DNA from: an uncultured Pseudomonadota bacterium
GTDB taxonomy: Bacteria; Pseudomonadota; Gammaproteobacteria; Burkholderiales; SG8-39
DNA: 46,002 nt
Assembly (NCBI GenBank): GCA_903895005.1
Contig: CAITSH010000469.1
Location: 1-46,002 of the forward strand
Direction of reading: 5' to 3'
Shown here one piece after another: positions 39,307 to 46,002 of the stretch. The position numbers and the translations under genes were made by a program. A model generated the notes under the pieces. It saw only the letters and a program-made list of their open reading frames with translations, searched no databases and was not told the DNA's origin. The number at the start of each line of letters is the position of its first letter. Within the stretch, counting starts at the first letter, position 1.

Positions 39307-40584
39307 TCAGCCCTCGTACACCACCACACCATCCACCAGCGTGTAGCGCACCTTGCCCGGCAATTCATAGCCGAGGAAGGGCGTGTTCTTGCCCTGGCTT
39401 TTCAGGCCTTGGGTGCTCAGCGTGAATTGCGCGGCGGCATCAAACAGGCACAGGTCTGCGGCGCACCCGGGTGTGATTTCGCCGGCCGGGATACCCAGGA
39501 TGCGCGCCGGGTCGCAGGTGATGCGTGCCAGCGCCTTGGCAAGAGGCAGCTTCGCTTCCGCCGCCCACTTGAGCGTGAGCGGCAGCAGCAGCTCGAGCCC
39601 GGTGGCTCCCGGCTTGGATTCACCGAATGGCAGCAGCTTTTCGTCTTCATCCACCGGCGTGTGATCGGAGCAGATGGCGTCGATTGTGCCGTCGGCAAGT
39701 CCGGTGCGCAGCGCATCGCGGTCGCGCTGGCTGCGAAGCGGCGGCACCAGGTGGCAATGCGAGTCGTAGTAACCCAGGTCCATGTCGGAAAGGTGCACGT
39801 GATGCACGGCCACATCGCAACTCACGGGCAGCCCCTCGGCCTTGGCCGCGCGCACCATGCCGACACCGGCACCGCTTGAAAGGCGCGCAAGGTGCACGCG
39901 CGTGCCGGTGGCGCGCACCAGTTCGAGAATGGTTGCAAGGGCGATGGTCTCGGCGGACACCGGGATGCCGGGCAAGCCGAGGCGCGTCGCCACTTCGCCG
40001 TCATGGGCGACACCCATTTTGCTGAGGTAAGCGTCCTGCGGGCGCAGCCACACCGTGTAACCGAAGGTCGACGCGTACTGCATCGCGCGCCACAACACCT
40101 CGTTGTCGGAGATCGCGGTGTTGGCCTGCGAAAACGCCACGCATCCTGCCTCGATGAGTTCCACCATCTCGGTGAGGCGCTTGCCGGCAAGCCCCTGCGT
40201 CAGGGCGCCCAGCGGATGCACGTGGGCAAGATTGAGACCGCGCGCGCGGTACTTGAGCATTTCGACAAGGCCCGGTTCATCGAGGGGCGGTTCGGTGTCG
40301 GGCGGGATGGCAAGGTGGGCCACACCACCGGCAACGGCCGCCTGCATTTCCGATTCAAGCGTCGCCTTGTGTTCAAAGCCGGGCTCACGCAGCCGCGCGG
40401 ACAGGTCGACAAGGCCCGGTGCCACAACGAGACCCGAGGCATCGATGAGGCGATCGGGCTTGAACCCGGCGGGCGCCTTGCCTGTCGCGACGATGCGCCC
40501 GGCGCTGATGAACACATCCGTCGTTGCATCGGTCCCGCTTTGGGGATCGATGACGCGGCCGTTGCTTATTTGTATGGTTGTCAT
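39307..40584 (-). CDS. pyrX: Non-catalytic dihydroorotase-like subunit PyrC' (PyrX)
   Basis: A 425-residue dihydroorotase homologue. The N-terminal metal pair HxH is missing: the family motif PGLVDxHxHLREPG reads PGLVDLSARLREPG, with Ser62 and Arg64 in place of the two His. Other landmarks remain (SDHTPVDEDEK, the AGG loop, GTRVHLARLS). In Pseudomonas and Burkholderia-type bacteria this pseudo-enzyme assembles with PyrB into the aspartate transcarbamoylase holoenzyme. The ATG at 40584 is preferred over an ORF start at 40776 that would overlap the cupin gene. It is last in the pyr operon. A separate catalytic PyrC must exist elsewhere. Confidence 0.88.
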   Translation of the reverse strand: MTTIQISNGRVIDPQSGTDATTDVFISAGRIVATGKAPAGFKPDRLIDASGLVVAPGLVDLSARLREPGFEHKATLESEMQAAVAGGVAHLAIPPDTEPPLDEPGLVEMLKYRARGLNLAHVHPLGALTQGLAGKRLTEMVELIEAGCVAFSQANTAISDNEVLWRAMQYASTFGYTVWLRPQDAYLSKMGVAHDGEVATRLGLPGIPVSAETIALATILELVRATGTRVHLARLSSGAGVGMVRAAKAEGLPVSCDVAVHHVHLSDMDLGYYDSHCHLVPPLRSQRDRDALRTGLADGTIDAICSDHTPVDEDEKLLPFGESKPGATGLELLLPLTLKWAAEAKLPLAKALARITCDPARILGIPAGEITPGCAADLCLFDAAAQFTLSTQGLKSQGKNTPFLGYELPGKVRYTLVDGVVVYEG

Positions 40585-40597
40585 GTTCTCTGGCTCA

Positions 40598-41071
40598 TCA
40601 ATACGGCGTGCCGTCTTTATGCGTGAATACCCATTCGCCTGCCACCAGCGTTGCCGCCATGTCGACATCCGGGTAAACCACGCCGTCGCCAGCAGTACGG
40701 TCGCCCACCTCGAGGTAGCGCACCGGTTGAGAGGTCTCGTTGATAAGGTGATGCGCATCGCCATTGCCCGCGGCAAAACCCGCGGCCATGCCCGGCACCA
40801 GCTTCTGCCGACCGGCGTTGGTCACCAGCGTTATTTCCCCCTCGATGACATAGACAAACTCGTCCTGCCGCGCATGCACATGGCGCATTGCAGACTCCGC
40901 ACCCGGTTCGAGGGTCACCAGGTTAACGCCGAAATTTTTCAGCCCGGCAGCATTGCCAAGGCGCCGGCGATGGCGGCCGCGCACGCGGCTCGCGTAGGGC
41001 TCGGGATAATTGGTTGACTGTTCCGACTTCACGTCGGCAGGGTCGATAGCGGGAAGTTTCAGGCTGCCCAT
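40598..41071 (-). CDS. Cupin-domain protein inserted in the pyr operon
   Basis: A 157-residue cupin. The motif MRHVHARQDEFVYVIEGEITLV (His-x-His then Glu) is motif 1, and NGDAHHLINETS is motif 2. It lies 3 bp after pyrB and 13 bp before pyrC', so co-expression with the aspartate transcarbamoylase genes is almost certain. I know of no fixed role for a cupin in this complex. It could be a metal-dependent enzyme or a binding protein riding on the operon. Confidence 0.87.
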   Translation of the reverse strand: MGSLKLPAIDPADVKSEQSTNYPEPYASRVRGRHRRRLGNAAGLKNFGVNLVTLEPGAESAMRHVHARQDEFVYVIEGEITLVTNAGRQKLVPGMAAGFAAGNGDAHHLINETSQPVRYLEVGDRTAGDGVVYPDVDMAATLVAGEWVFTHKDGTPY

Positions 41072-41074
41072 GGA

Positions 41075-42025
41075 TCAATTGCCCGCAAGAATCGACATCA
41101 CGGCCATGCGCACCGCAATGCCGAAGGTCACCTGCGGGAGGATCACCGATTGCACGCCGTCGGCCACCGCCGAGTCGATTTCGACGCCGCGATTCATCGG
41201 GCCCGGATGCATGACGATGGCGTCGGGTTTGGCGCGCGCGAGTTTTTCAGGTGTAAGGCCGTAGACCTTGTTGAACTCCTGGGCGCTCGGCAGCAACGGG
41301 CCGCTCATGCGCTCATTTTGCAGCCGCAGCATCACGATCACGTCCACATCGCGCAGGCCCTCGGCCATGTCGCGGTGGTATTTCACGCCCATCTGCTCGA
41401 CCGCTTCGGGCATCAGGGTCTGCGGACCGATCACGCGCACATCCGGCGTGCCCAGGGTGGTTAGGCCATGGATGAGTGAGCGGGCCACGCGCGAGTGCAG
41501 CACATCGCCGACAATGGCGACCGACAGCGCGCGAAACTCCTTCTTGTAATGGCGGATGGTGTAGAGGTCCAGCAGGCCCTGCGTCGGGTGGGCGTGGCGG
41601 CCGTCGCCGGCGTTAATGACGTGCAAGTGGCTGGCGACGTGGCGCGCGATCATGTGCGGCGCGCCCGATTGCGCGTGGCGCACCACGAACATGTCGGCGT
41701 GCATGGCCGAGAGGTTGTCCACGGTGTCGAGCAGCGACTCGCCCTTTGTCGCCGAGGACGTGTTGATATTGAGGTTGATGACGTCGGCCGACAGGCGCTT
41801 GGCGGCGATTTCAAAGGTCGTGCGCGTGCGGGTGGAGTTTTCGAAAAACAGGTTGAACACGCTCTTGCCGCGCAGCAGCGGCACTTTCTTGACCTCGCGC
41901 TCGGTGACGCTGATAAAGGACGCTGCGGTGTCAAGGATGCGTGTGACGATCGCCGCGGGCAGGCCCTCGAGGGTCAGCAGGTGTTGCAGCTCGCCCTTTT
42001 CGTTGAGCTGGGGATTGCGGCTCAT
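41075..42025 (-). CDS. pyrB: Aspartate carbamoyltransferase catalytic subunit
   Basis: A 316-residue enzyme joining carbamoyl phosphate and aspartate in pyrimidine synthesis. The carbamoyl-phosphate motif [13 protein letters not shown] is at residues 60-72; [12 protein letters not shown] and [13 protein letters not shown] complete the active site. Its start overlaps the pyrR stop (ATGA), and it is followed by the cupin and pyrC' genes. No regulatory pyrI gene is present, consistent with the class A (PyrB-PyrC') holoenzyme. Confidence 0.96.
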   Translation of the reverse strand: MSRNPQLNEKGELQHLLTLEGLPAAIVTRILDTAASFISVTEREVKKVPLLRGKSVFNLFFENSTRTRTTFEIAAKRLSADVINLNINTSSATKGESLLDTVDNLSAMHADMFVVRHAQSGAPHMIARHVASHLHVINAGDGRHAHPTQGLLDLYTIRHYKKEFRALSVAIVGDVLHSRVARSLIHGLTTLGTPDVRVIGPQTLMPEAVEQMGVKYHRDMAEGLRDVDVIVMLRLQNERMSGPLLPSAQEFNKVYGLTPEKLARAKPDAIVMHPGPMNRGVEIDSAVADGVQSVILPQVTFGIAVRMAVMSILAGN

Positions 42026-42531
42026 GGTTTGTTTTCTTTCTTGTCCGAGAGTTTCATGCTGAATCTGCCCGCCTCATCCTTGGTCAGGCGCAACAGCTTG
42101 CCGGGCGGAACCGTCACCCTGGTGCCGCAAAACTGCGCGGCGATCGGCAGCTGACGCTCGCCGCGGTCGGCCATCACAACCAGGCTTATCGAGGCGGGGC
42201 GGCCGTAGTCAAAGAGCTCGTTCATCGCGGCGCGCACCGTGCGTCCGGTGTAGAGCACATCATCCACGAGCAGGATTTCGGCACCGTCCACTTCAAACGG
42301 GATCTGGCTAGGGTGCACGGTGTGATGCAGCCCCGAAGTACTGAAGTCGTCACGATAAAAGGAAATGTCGAGCGCCCCCAGCGGAGTGCTGATGCCCAGC
42401 GCCTTGTGCAGGCGCTCGGCCAGCCACAGGCCGCCGGTGTAAACGCCCACCATCGCGGTGCGTGGGGTAATGACCGGGCGCAACTCCTCGATCAGGTTGG
42501 CGCACAGTTGTTCTATATCGGGCAAATTCAT
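42022..42531 (-). CDS. pyrR: PyrR bifunctional regulator / uracil phosphoribosyltransferase
   Basis: A 169-residue protein of the phosphoribosyltransferase fold. The PRPP motif [18 protein letters not shown] is at residues 85-102; [14 protein letters not shown] is near residue 28. In Bacillus PyrR controls pyr mRNA attenuation; in betaproteobacteria this role is less clear. It is 2 bp after ruvX and overlaps pyrB. I found no obvious attenuator upstream within the operon, because the upstream genes are tightly packed. Confidence 0.94.
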   Translation of the reverse strand: MNLPDIEQLCANLIEELRPVITPRTAMVGVYTGGLWLAERLHKALGISTPLGALDISFYRDDFSTSGLHHTVHPSQIPFEVDGAEILLVDDVLYTGRTVRAAMNELFDYGRPASISLVVMADRGERQLPIAAQFCGTRVTVPPGKLLRLTKDEAGRFSMKLSDKKENKP

Positions 42532-42533
42532 GT

Positions 42534-43052
42534 TCAGGATCCTGCAGGGTTGTCTTGCCGGGGTTCATCGGGGATGGGCTTGCGTTGCGACGGGTCATCG
42601 AGCCAGGCCTGCAGGATGATTTGCGCCGAGACAGAGTGCGTGAGGTGTTTGTGCTTGCGTCCGCCCTTGCCGGCCTGGCGCAGTGATTCTTCGGCGCTGG
42701 CCGAAGTCAGGCGTTCATCGACAAGATCCACCGGCAAACGAAAACGTCCTTCCAGCTGGCGCGCGAAGCGGCGGCAGCGCGCGGTCATCACATGCTCGCT
42801 GCCATCCATCGAAAAGGGCACGCCGACCACCAGCCGCGTCGGCTGCCAATCCTTTAGCAAAGCCTCTATGGCCGCAAAGCGCTTGTCGACCTCGGTCGCC
42901 TCGATCATGTCGGCCGGGTGGGCGAGGCCGGTGAGGGTGTTGCCGACTGCGACGCCCAAAAAGCGTTCGCCGAAATCAAAGGCAAGAACGATGCTCGGCG
43001 TGGACAAGGGAGTAATGGCGTCGGGGGGGTGCGTCGGGAGCGCCAGACTCAT
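42534..43052 (-). CDS. ruvX: RuvX/YqgF Holliday-junction resolvase-like protein
   Basis: A 172-residue RNase H-fold protein. The metal Asp26 is in [32 protein letters not shown] and [14 protein letters not shown] (second acidic site) follow, and [14 protein letters not shown] ends the core. In E. coli YqgF is essential and takes part in 16S pre-rRNA processing. A run of seven Gs (43023-43029) falls in codons near the start. Its ATG overlaps the yqgE stop (ATGA). Confidence 0.94.
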   Translation of the reverse strand: MSLALPTHPPDAITPLSTPSIVLAFDFGERFLGVAVGNTLTGLAHPADMIEATEVDKRFAAIEALLKDWQPTRLVVGVPFSMDGSEHVMTARCRRFARQLEGRFRLPVDLVDERLTSASAEESLRQAGKGGRKHKHLTHSVSAQIILQAWLDDPSQRKPIPDEPRQDNPAGS

Positions 43053-43618
43053 GCGTGCCCGGCCGTGTCAGACAGACTGGCGAAATCAACACCGAGCAAT
43101 TCCATGGCCGCGGGCAGGCGCTCCTCGGGCGGCAGGTCGAACAAGATGTCCTCGCGTGCCGCGACGGTGAGCCAGGCGTTCTGTCCGATCTCGTGTTCAA
43201 GCTGGCCCGCGGCCCATCCGGAATAACCCAGGGTCACCAGCAACTTTTCCGGTCCTGTGCCGGCCCCCACGGCCTCGAGAATATCCATCGAGGTGGACAG
43301 GCCCAGCGCCGGATTGCCTTCCACGCCCAGCGTGGATTTCCAATCGCCCAGGGGACTGTGCAACACAAAGCCGCGGTCGGTCTGGACCGGGCCGCCGAAA
43401 TAGACGGGCATGAGCGCTGCACCGCTGGCGCACTGCGGTTTGATGGACAGGCGTTCGAGCAGGGCATGCAAGGTCATGTCGAGCGGCCGGTTCACAACGA
43501 CACCGAGCGCACCCTGGTCGTTGTGCTCGCAAATAAAGGTCAGCGAGCGGGAAAAATGGGGGTCGGCCATGTTGGGCATGGCGATTAGGAAGTGGTTCGT
43601 AAGGTCGACGCTGGCCAC
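43049..43618 (-). CDS. yqgE: YqgE/AlgH family protein (UPF0301)
   Basis: A 189-residue protein of the YqgE/AlgH family. [35 protein letters not shown] is at residues 12-46, and the segment [18 protein letters not shown] is the second conserved block. The yqgE-ruvX order is conserved in proteobacteria. It leads the six-gene operon yqgE-ruvX-pyrR-pyrB-cupin-pyrC'. Its biochemical role is unknown. Confidence 0.94.
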   Translation of the reverse strand: MASVDLTNHFLIAMPNMADPHFSRSLTFICEHNDQGALGVVVNRPLDMTLHALLERLSIKPQCASGAALMPVYFGGPVQTDRGFVLHSPLGDWKSTLGVEGNPALGLSTSMDILEAVGAGTGPEKLLVTLGYSGWAAGQLEHEIGQNAWLTVAAREDILFDLPPEERLPAAMELLGVDFASLSDTAGHA

Positions 43619-43695
43619 GGGCGCTATTTTAACAGGCGGCGCCGTCTGCTGGCGGACGGATCAGGCGGACGCCAAGACCGGCCTGACCGCTTGCA

Positions 43696-44664
43696 TCAAT
43701 CGGCCGAGATCTTCGCTTCGCGAATGACCTTGGACCAATACTCCAGGTCGCTCTTGACGACCTGGTCCAGTTGCGCCGGCGTCATGTAGCGCGCCTCGAT
43801 GCCCGAATTGCCGGCGGCCTTTTTCACCTCTTCGGTGTCCAGAACCTGTTTGAGCGCATCGGTCAGGCGCTTCACCGCCTCGGGCGGCGTCCCGGCCGGC
43901 GCGAACAACGCAACCCAGGCCTCCAGTTCAAAGCCCGGGAAGCCGGCTTCTGCGGTGGTGGGCACATCGGGCAGGAGCGGGCTGCGCGACTTGGCCGCGA
44001 TGGCGAGGCCGCGCAACTTGCCACCCTGGATGTGCGACATCACCGAGGGAGGCGTCGCCACCGTCATTTGCACCTGTCCGGACAGCACATCGATCATCAT
44101 CGGGCCCGAGCCCTTGTACGGCACTTGGGTGAAGTTCACCTTGGTCAGCTGCTTGAACAATTCCACGCCGACATGCGGCACCGAGCCGTTGCCCGGCGTA
44201 CCGTAATTGACCTTGCCCGGATTGGCGCGCGCGTAGGCCACCAGTTCGGGCAGGGTCTTGACCGGCAGAGAAGGATGCACCGCCAGCAGGTGCGGAGAGA
44301 CCGCCAGCATCGCCACAGAGGAAAAATCACGCAGCGGATCCCATTGCAGTTGCGAGAACATCGTCGGATTGCCGACGTGGAACATCGAGTAGCCGACCAG
44401 CATGGTGTAGCCGTCTGGTTTTGATTTTGCGACATAACTTGCGGCGATGTTGCCGCTGGCGCCCGACTTGTTTTCGACCACCACCGGCTGGCCTATGGCC
44501 CTGGACAGGGGCGGTGCGACCAATCGGGCAACGTAATCGAGTATGCCGCCCGGCGGCACCGGCACGATCAGGGTGACCGGCCGGTTGGGGAAAGATTGGG
44601 CGTGGGCCGCACCCAAGCACAACAATCCGGTGAGCGCGACGAGAAATCGGCCGAGCGTGTGCAT
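43696..44664 (-). CDS. Bug/TctC-family periplasmic receptor (third copy)
   Basis: A 322-residue receptor with a Sec leader MHTLGRFLVALTGLLCLGAAHAQ. The mature start FPNRPVTLIVPVPPGGILDYVARLVAPPLS, the loop VVVENKSGASGNIAA and the conserved VPYKGSGPMMIDVLSGQVQM are family marks. It lies alone between yqgE and the photolyase gene; TctAB components are absent. Ligand unknown. Its ATG is preceded by GGAGG. Confidence 0.93.
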   Translation of the reverse strand: MHTLGRFLVALTGLLCLGAAHAQSFPNRPVTLIVPVPPGGILDYVARLVAPPLSRAIGQPVVVENKSGASGNIAASYVAKSKPDGYTMLVGYSMFHVGNPTMFSQLQWDPLRDFSSVAMLAVSPHLLAVHPSLPVKTLPELVAYARANPGKVNYGTPGNGSVPHVGVELFKQLTKVNFTQVPYKGSGPMMIDVLSGQVQMTVATPPSVMSHIQGGKLRGLAIAAKSRSPLLPDVPTTAEAGFPGFELEAWVALFAPAGTPPEAVKRLTDALKQVLDTEEVKKAAGNSGIEARYMTPAQLDQVVKSDLEYWSKVIREAKISAD

Positions 44665-44780
44665 TTAAATCCTCCAGGTTTTGTTTGTTATTGAATGCGG
44701 CAGCGGCGAGACTGCGGCGCAAAGTATCATGGCAGCGTCTGGCGCAGTCAATCAAACCCGCGCCTCGCACCAGATTCAAT

Positions 44781-44797
44781 GCACTGTATTAAAGTGC
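44781..44797. promoter_or_regulatory. Dyad GCACT-N7-AGTGC upstream of the photolyase gene
   Basis: A perfect 5-bp inverted repeat with a 7-nt spacer lies 45 nt before the photolyase ATG and within the spacer shared with the leftward Bug gene. The position suits an operator; no regulator is assigned. Confidence 0.3.
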
Positions 44798-44841
44798 TCG
44801 ACCCTGCGGTATGCGAGAATCAGGGTGTCTCCGGAACACTC

Positions 44842-46002
44842 ATGCCCTCCCCCCCCGCCACATCACGCTCCGCCGCCCTGGTCTGGTTCCGCCGCGACCT
44901 GCGCATCGAAGACCACGCCGCCCTGTATCACGCGCTCAAACGGCATTCGCACGTGTATTGCGTGTTTGTCTTTGACACGGCGATCCTCGACGCACTGTCG
45001 ACAAGGGCGGATCGTCGTGTCGAATTCATCTGGCACTGCGTCACCGAACTGGATGCGCGCTTGCGTGAACACGGCGGCGGGCTGATCGTACGTCACGGCG
45101 ATGCGCGCCGGGAAATACCCGCGCTGGCCGCGCAGCTCAAGATCGAAACGGTGTACGCAAACCACGAGTACGAGCCGTCGGCCATCGCACGCGACCAGGC
45201 CGCGGCCTCCGGCCTCGCGGTGGGCGGTTCGGCATTCCAGACCTTCAAGGACCAGGTCGTGTTCGAACGCGAGGAGGTCATGACCCAGGGCGACACGCCC
45301 TATTCGGTGTTCACGCCCTACAAGAACGCCTGGTTGAAAAAAATTAATGCCTTTTACCTCAAGCCCTACCCAGTAAAGGCCTACCTCAAGAGCCTCGCAG
45401 CGCCGCCGCCCTCGTGCATCCCGTCACTGCATGACATGGGCTTTGAGACGACCAACCTTGCAACGCTGGGCATCCCGGCCGGCATGTCCGGCGCGACAAA
45501 ACTGCTCCAGGATTTTCGCCAGCGCATGGACGAATACCAGGAACGGCGCGACTTCCCCGCGGTCAAGGGCCCGTCTTATCTTTCGGTGCATTTGCGCTTT
45601 GGCACGATCTCGATACGCGAGCTCGCCGCCGCGGCGCATGCGCGCGACAGCCGTGGCTCGCAGGTGTGGCTGTCCGAACTCATCTGGCGCGATTTTTATT
45701 TCATGATTCTCAGCCACCACCCGCACGTGGTGGGGCACAGCTTCAAGCGTGAGTTTGAAAACGTGGTCTTCGACAACGACCCGGAAAAATTCGCCGCCTG
45801 GTGCGAAGGCCGCACCGGCTACCCGCTGGTCGATGCGGCGATGCGCCAGCTCAACGCCACCGGCTACATGCACAACCGCCTGCGCATGATCGCAGCGTCC
45901 TTCCTGGTCAAGGACCTGCATGTCGACTGGCGCATGGGCGAAAAGTATTTCGCCGACAACCTGAATGACTTCGACCTCTCCGCCAACAACGGCGGCTGGC
46001 AG
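44842..46002 (+). CDS. phrB: Deoxyribodipyrimidine photolyase, 3'-truncated by window end
   Basis: A 387-codon portion starting ATG 44842 and running off the window. The N-terminal domain begins after a short Pro/Ser-rich leader at SAALVWFRRDLRIEDH and covers about residues 12-140. The FAD-binding helical domain shows EGRTGYPLVDAAMRQLNATGYMHNRLRM, FLVKDLHVDW and the start of LSANNGGWQ. It matches class I CPD photolyases, which repair UV cyclobutane dimers with FADH- and a light-harvesting cofactor. The remaining part (C-terminal FAD/DNA segment) is outside. A run of eight C is in codons 3-5. No upstream gene on this strand. Confidence 0.93.
   Translation, partial: MPSPPATSRSAALVWFRRDLRIEDHAALYHALKRHSHVYCVFVFDTAILDALSTRADRRVEFIWHCVTELDARLREHGGGLIVRHGDARREIPALAAQLKIETVYANHEYEPSAIARDQAAASGLAVGGSAFQTFKDQVVFEREEVMTQGDTPYSVFTPYKNAWLKKINAFYLKPYPVKAYLKSLAAPPPSCIPSLHDMGFETTNLATLGIPAGMSGATKLLQDFRQRMDEYQERRDFPAVKGPSYLSVHLRFGTISIRELAAAAHARDSRGSQVWLSELIWRDFYFMILSHHPHVVGHSFKREFENVVFDNDPEKFAAWCEGRTGYPLVDAAMRQLNATGYMHNRLRMIAASFLVKDLHVDWRMGEKYFADNLNDFDLSANNGGWQ

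Overview
The window looks like chromosomal DNA of a GC-rich betaproteobacterium, most likely order Burkholderiales. This rests on three tripartite-tricarboxylate 'Bug' receptors, the pilT-pilU // yggS-proC-yggT-yggU neighbourhood, the yqgE-ruvX-pyrR-pyrB-pyrC' operon with a dihydroorotase-like protein lacking its first metal-ligand pair, and the overall codon usage. No rRNA, tRNA, phage, insertion sequence or CRISPR array was recognised. Gene density is high, and only one stretch over 300 bases (4288-4646) lacks a gene.

Region 1 (1-10425) resembles a catabolic island for an unidentified nitrogen-containing compound. A leftward operon encodes an SDR-like protein without the usual catalytic residues, a PLP aminotransferase, an alpha/beta hydrolase and the first residues of what resembles an N-carbamoyl-amino-acid hydrolase. 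A divergent GntR/FCD regulator has operator-like dyads in the shared promoter. Next come a cupin, a complete branched-chain-amino-acid-type ABC importer (livKHMGF order) and a 416-residue protein made of three tandem RidA domains, apparently a single-chain version of the normal RidA homotrimer.

Region 2 (10426-25695) is mostly housekeeping and small membrane or redox genes: UbiB, a sodium:solute symporter with a clear sigma-70 promoter, a TfoX-N protein, an HNH nuclease, a VanZ-like protein, a thioredoxin-fold ferredoxin, a HemJ-like protein, an acyl-CoA ligase, an RlmL-type RNA methyltransferase, a TauE/SafE permease, a DUF2721 protein and a glutathione peroxidase. The standout is a 558-residue protein fusing a histidine-rich six-helix membrane domain (resembling the succinate-dehydrogenase cytochrome b anchor), a [2Fe-2S] ferredoxin domain and a class III cyclase domain that has lost key catalytic residues.

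Region 3 (25811-30786) holds the twitching-motility ATPases pilT and pilU facing the yggS-proC-yggT-yggU operon. Region 4 (30783-39220) is a second catabolic island. A leftward operon (Bug receptor, GlcG-like protein, aspartate-dehydrogenase-like protein with an Asn at the usual His position, orphan molybdenum hydroxylase large subunit) is divergent from an AtzA/TrzN-type amidohydrolase, a Tat-signal Bug receptor and a metallo-beta-lactamase-fold hydrolase. Region 5 (39307-43618) is the leftward operon yqgE-ruvX-pyrR-pyrB-cupin-pyrC', with a cupin gene inserted between the two aspartate transcarbamoylase-complex genes. A third Bug gene and a truncated photolyase gene close the window.

Two families of non-coding repeats run through the intergenic spaces. 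One is a 35-nt imperfect palindrome in four copies (10468, 16915, 23378, 39237). The other is a set of 9-bp-period tandem arrays at three gene junctions (9095, 12237, 19102). No computation was run: product names rest on motifs and family knowledge, and pathway statements are inference.
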